Shown: piece by piece, positions 6,617-6,684 of the stretch
Layout of the letters: each line of letters opens with the position of its first letter
How positions within the stretch are numbered: position 1 is the stretch's first letter
Assembly (NCBI GenBank): GCA_015494435.1
Contig: WGBH01000518.1
Location: forward strand, 1-6,684
DNA length: 6,684 nt
DNA from: Thiotrichaceae bacterium
GTDB taxonomy: Bacteria > Pseudomonadota > Gammaproteobacteria > Thiotrichales > Thiotrichaceae
Direction of reading: 5' to 3'
Notes under the pieces: generated by a model
The model's database searches: none
Told to the model about the DNA's origin: nothing
The model's input: only the letters and a program-made list of their open reading frames with translations
Program-made: the position numbers and the translations under genes

Positions 6617-6626
6617 TTATTGTGCT
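6598..6626 (-). promoter_or_regulatory. Candidate internal promoter for the transposase
   Basis: An extended -10 element, TGC followed by TATAAA at 6603-6598 (five of six matches), has a weak -35 match AGCACA at 6626-6621 at 17-bp spacing. Transcription would begin near 6591, after the left arm and before the right arm of the inverted repeat at 6552-6639. Confidence 0.4.
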
Positions 6627-6654
6627 ATAGAGGCACTTTTCATCTTTTCATCCA

Positions 6655-6666
6655 TAAAGTGTTAAC
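6655..6666 (-). repeat. Subterminal box of the right IS end
   Basis: Reads GTTAACACTTTA on the minus strand, 11 of 12 identical to the box at 4879-4890, and lies 6 nt inside the right terminal repeat. A likely transposase contact site. Confidence 0.45.
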
Positions 6667-6672
6667 TGGGGA

Positions 6673-6684
6673 ATGAAGGATGCC
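6673..6684. repeat. Right terminal inverted repeat of the insertion sequence
   Basis: ATGAAGGATGCC, the exact reverse complement of 4853-4864. It is the transposase-proximal end and coincides with the end of the window, as happens when assemblies break at multicopy elements. Confidence 0.8.

Larger units (their letters stand above)
6552..6639 (-). promoter_or_regulatory. 11-bp inverted repeat enclosing the transposase ribosome binding site
   Basis: On the minus strand AAAGTGCCTCT (6639-6629) is an exact inverted match to AGAGGCACTTT (6562-6552). The second arm contains AGAGG, the ribosome binding site for the ATG at 6547. A transcript entering from outside the element would carry both arms and could fold to hide the site; one starting between them would not. 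IS10 and IS50 are known examples of this kind of protection. Confidence 0.55.
4853..6684 (-). mobile_element. Insertion sequence, about 1.83 kb, with 12-bp terminal inverted repeats
   Basis: The element is bounded by GGCATCCTTCAT at 4853-4864 and its exact reverse complement at 6673-6684. It contains one gene, a DDE transposase, plus a structured leader. A second, internal conserved box (GTTWACACTTTA) sits near each end at unequal distances. One extra G at 4852 may belong to the left end. The right repeat ends on the last base of the window, so neither the base beyond it nor a target-site duplication can be checked. I do not recognise the IS family. It is inserted upstream of ureA with the transposase reading towards the urease operon. 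Confidence 0.8.

Noticed and set aside
1..6684. A novel multi-gene system, CRISPR array, tRNA or phage module
   Set aside because: All large ORFs are accounted for by urease, a rhomboid protease and one transposase, and I saw no repeat-spacer pattern or tRNA-like structure.

Overview
This window carries a urease operon on the minus strand, read from right to left: ureA, ureB, ureC, ureE, a small membrane-protein gene, ureF and ureG. Just beyond ureG is the 5' end of a rhomboid-type intramembrane protease gene that runs off the left edge. The right-hand third (about 4853 to 6684) is an insertion sequence whose transposase is also on the minus strand. Three separate small UreA, UreB and UreC subunits and E. 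coli/Klebsiella-like key-residue numbering point to a proteobacterium. The moderately AT-rich, long A/T-run sequence suggests a gammaproteobacterium, but I cannot name a genus.

The urease genes are packed tightly: 9 nt between ureA and ureB, an ATGA overlap between ureB and ureC, 2 nt between ureC and ureE, 33 nt to the small ORF, 11 nt to ureF and 8 nt to ureG. UreABC form the nickel enzyme that hydrolyses urea. UreE delivers nickel, and UreG (GTPase) with UreF drives metallocentre assembly. The fourth usual accessory gene, ureD (ureH), is absent from the window. In many proteobacterial operons it lies directly upstream of ureA, which is where the insertion sequence now ends, 172 bp from the ureA start. 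The extra gene between ureE and ureF encodes an 80-residue protein with a signal peptide and one membrane helix. It resembles only the first metal-site segment of HupE/UreJ nickel-transport proteins.

The 172-bp gap between the insertion sequence and ureA holds a candidate extended -10 promoter, a 9-bp direct repeat with 12-bp period, and a doubtful 24-codon ORF with a lipoprotein-like signal sequence.

The insertion sequence has 12-bp perfect terminal inverted repeats (GGCATCCTTCAT), the right one ending exactly on the last base of the window. Its DDE transposase reads open for about 520 codons, but the likely ATG is out of frame by one base across a run of six A's. The leader contains an 11-bp inverted repeat, one arm of which includes the transposase ribosome binding site, with a plausible internal promoter between the arms. 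That is the arrangement expected if outside read-through transcripts fold and hide the start site while the element's own transcripts do not.

I found no RNA genes, CRISPR array or clearly new multi-gene system. The points most worth following up are the transposase control region, the missing ureD and the small HupE-like protein.
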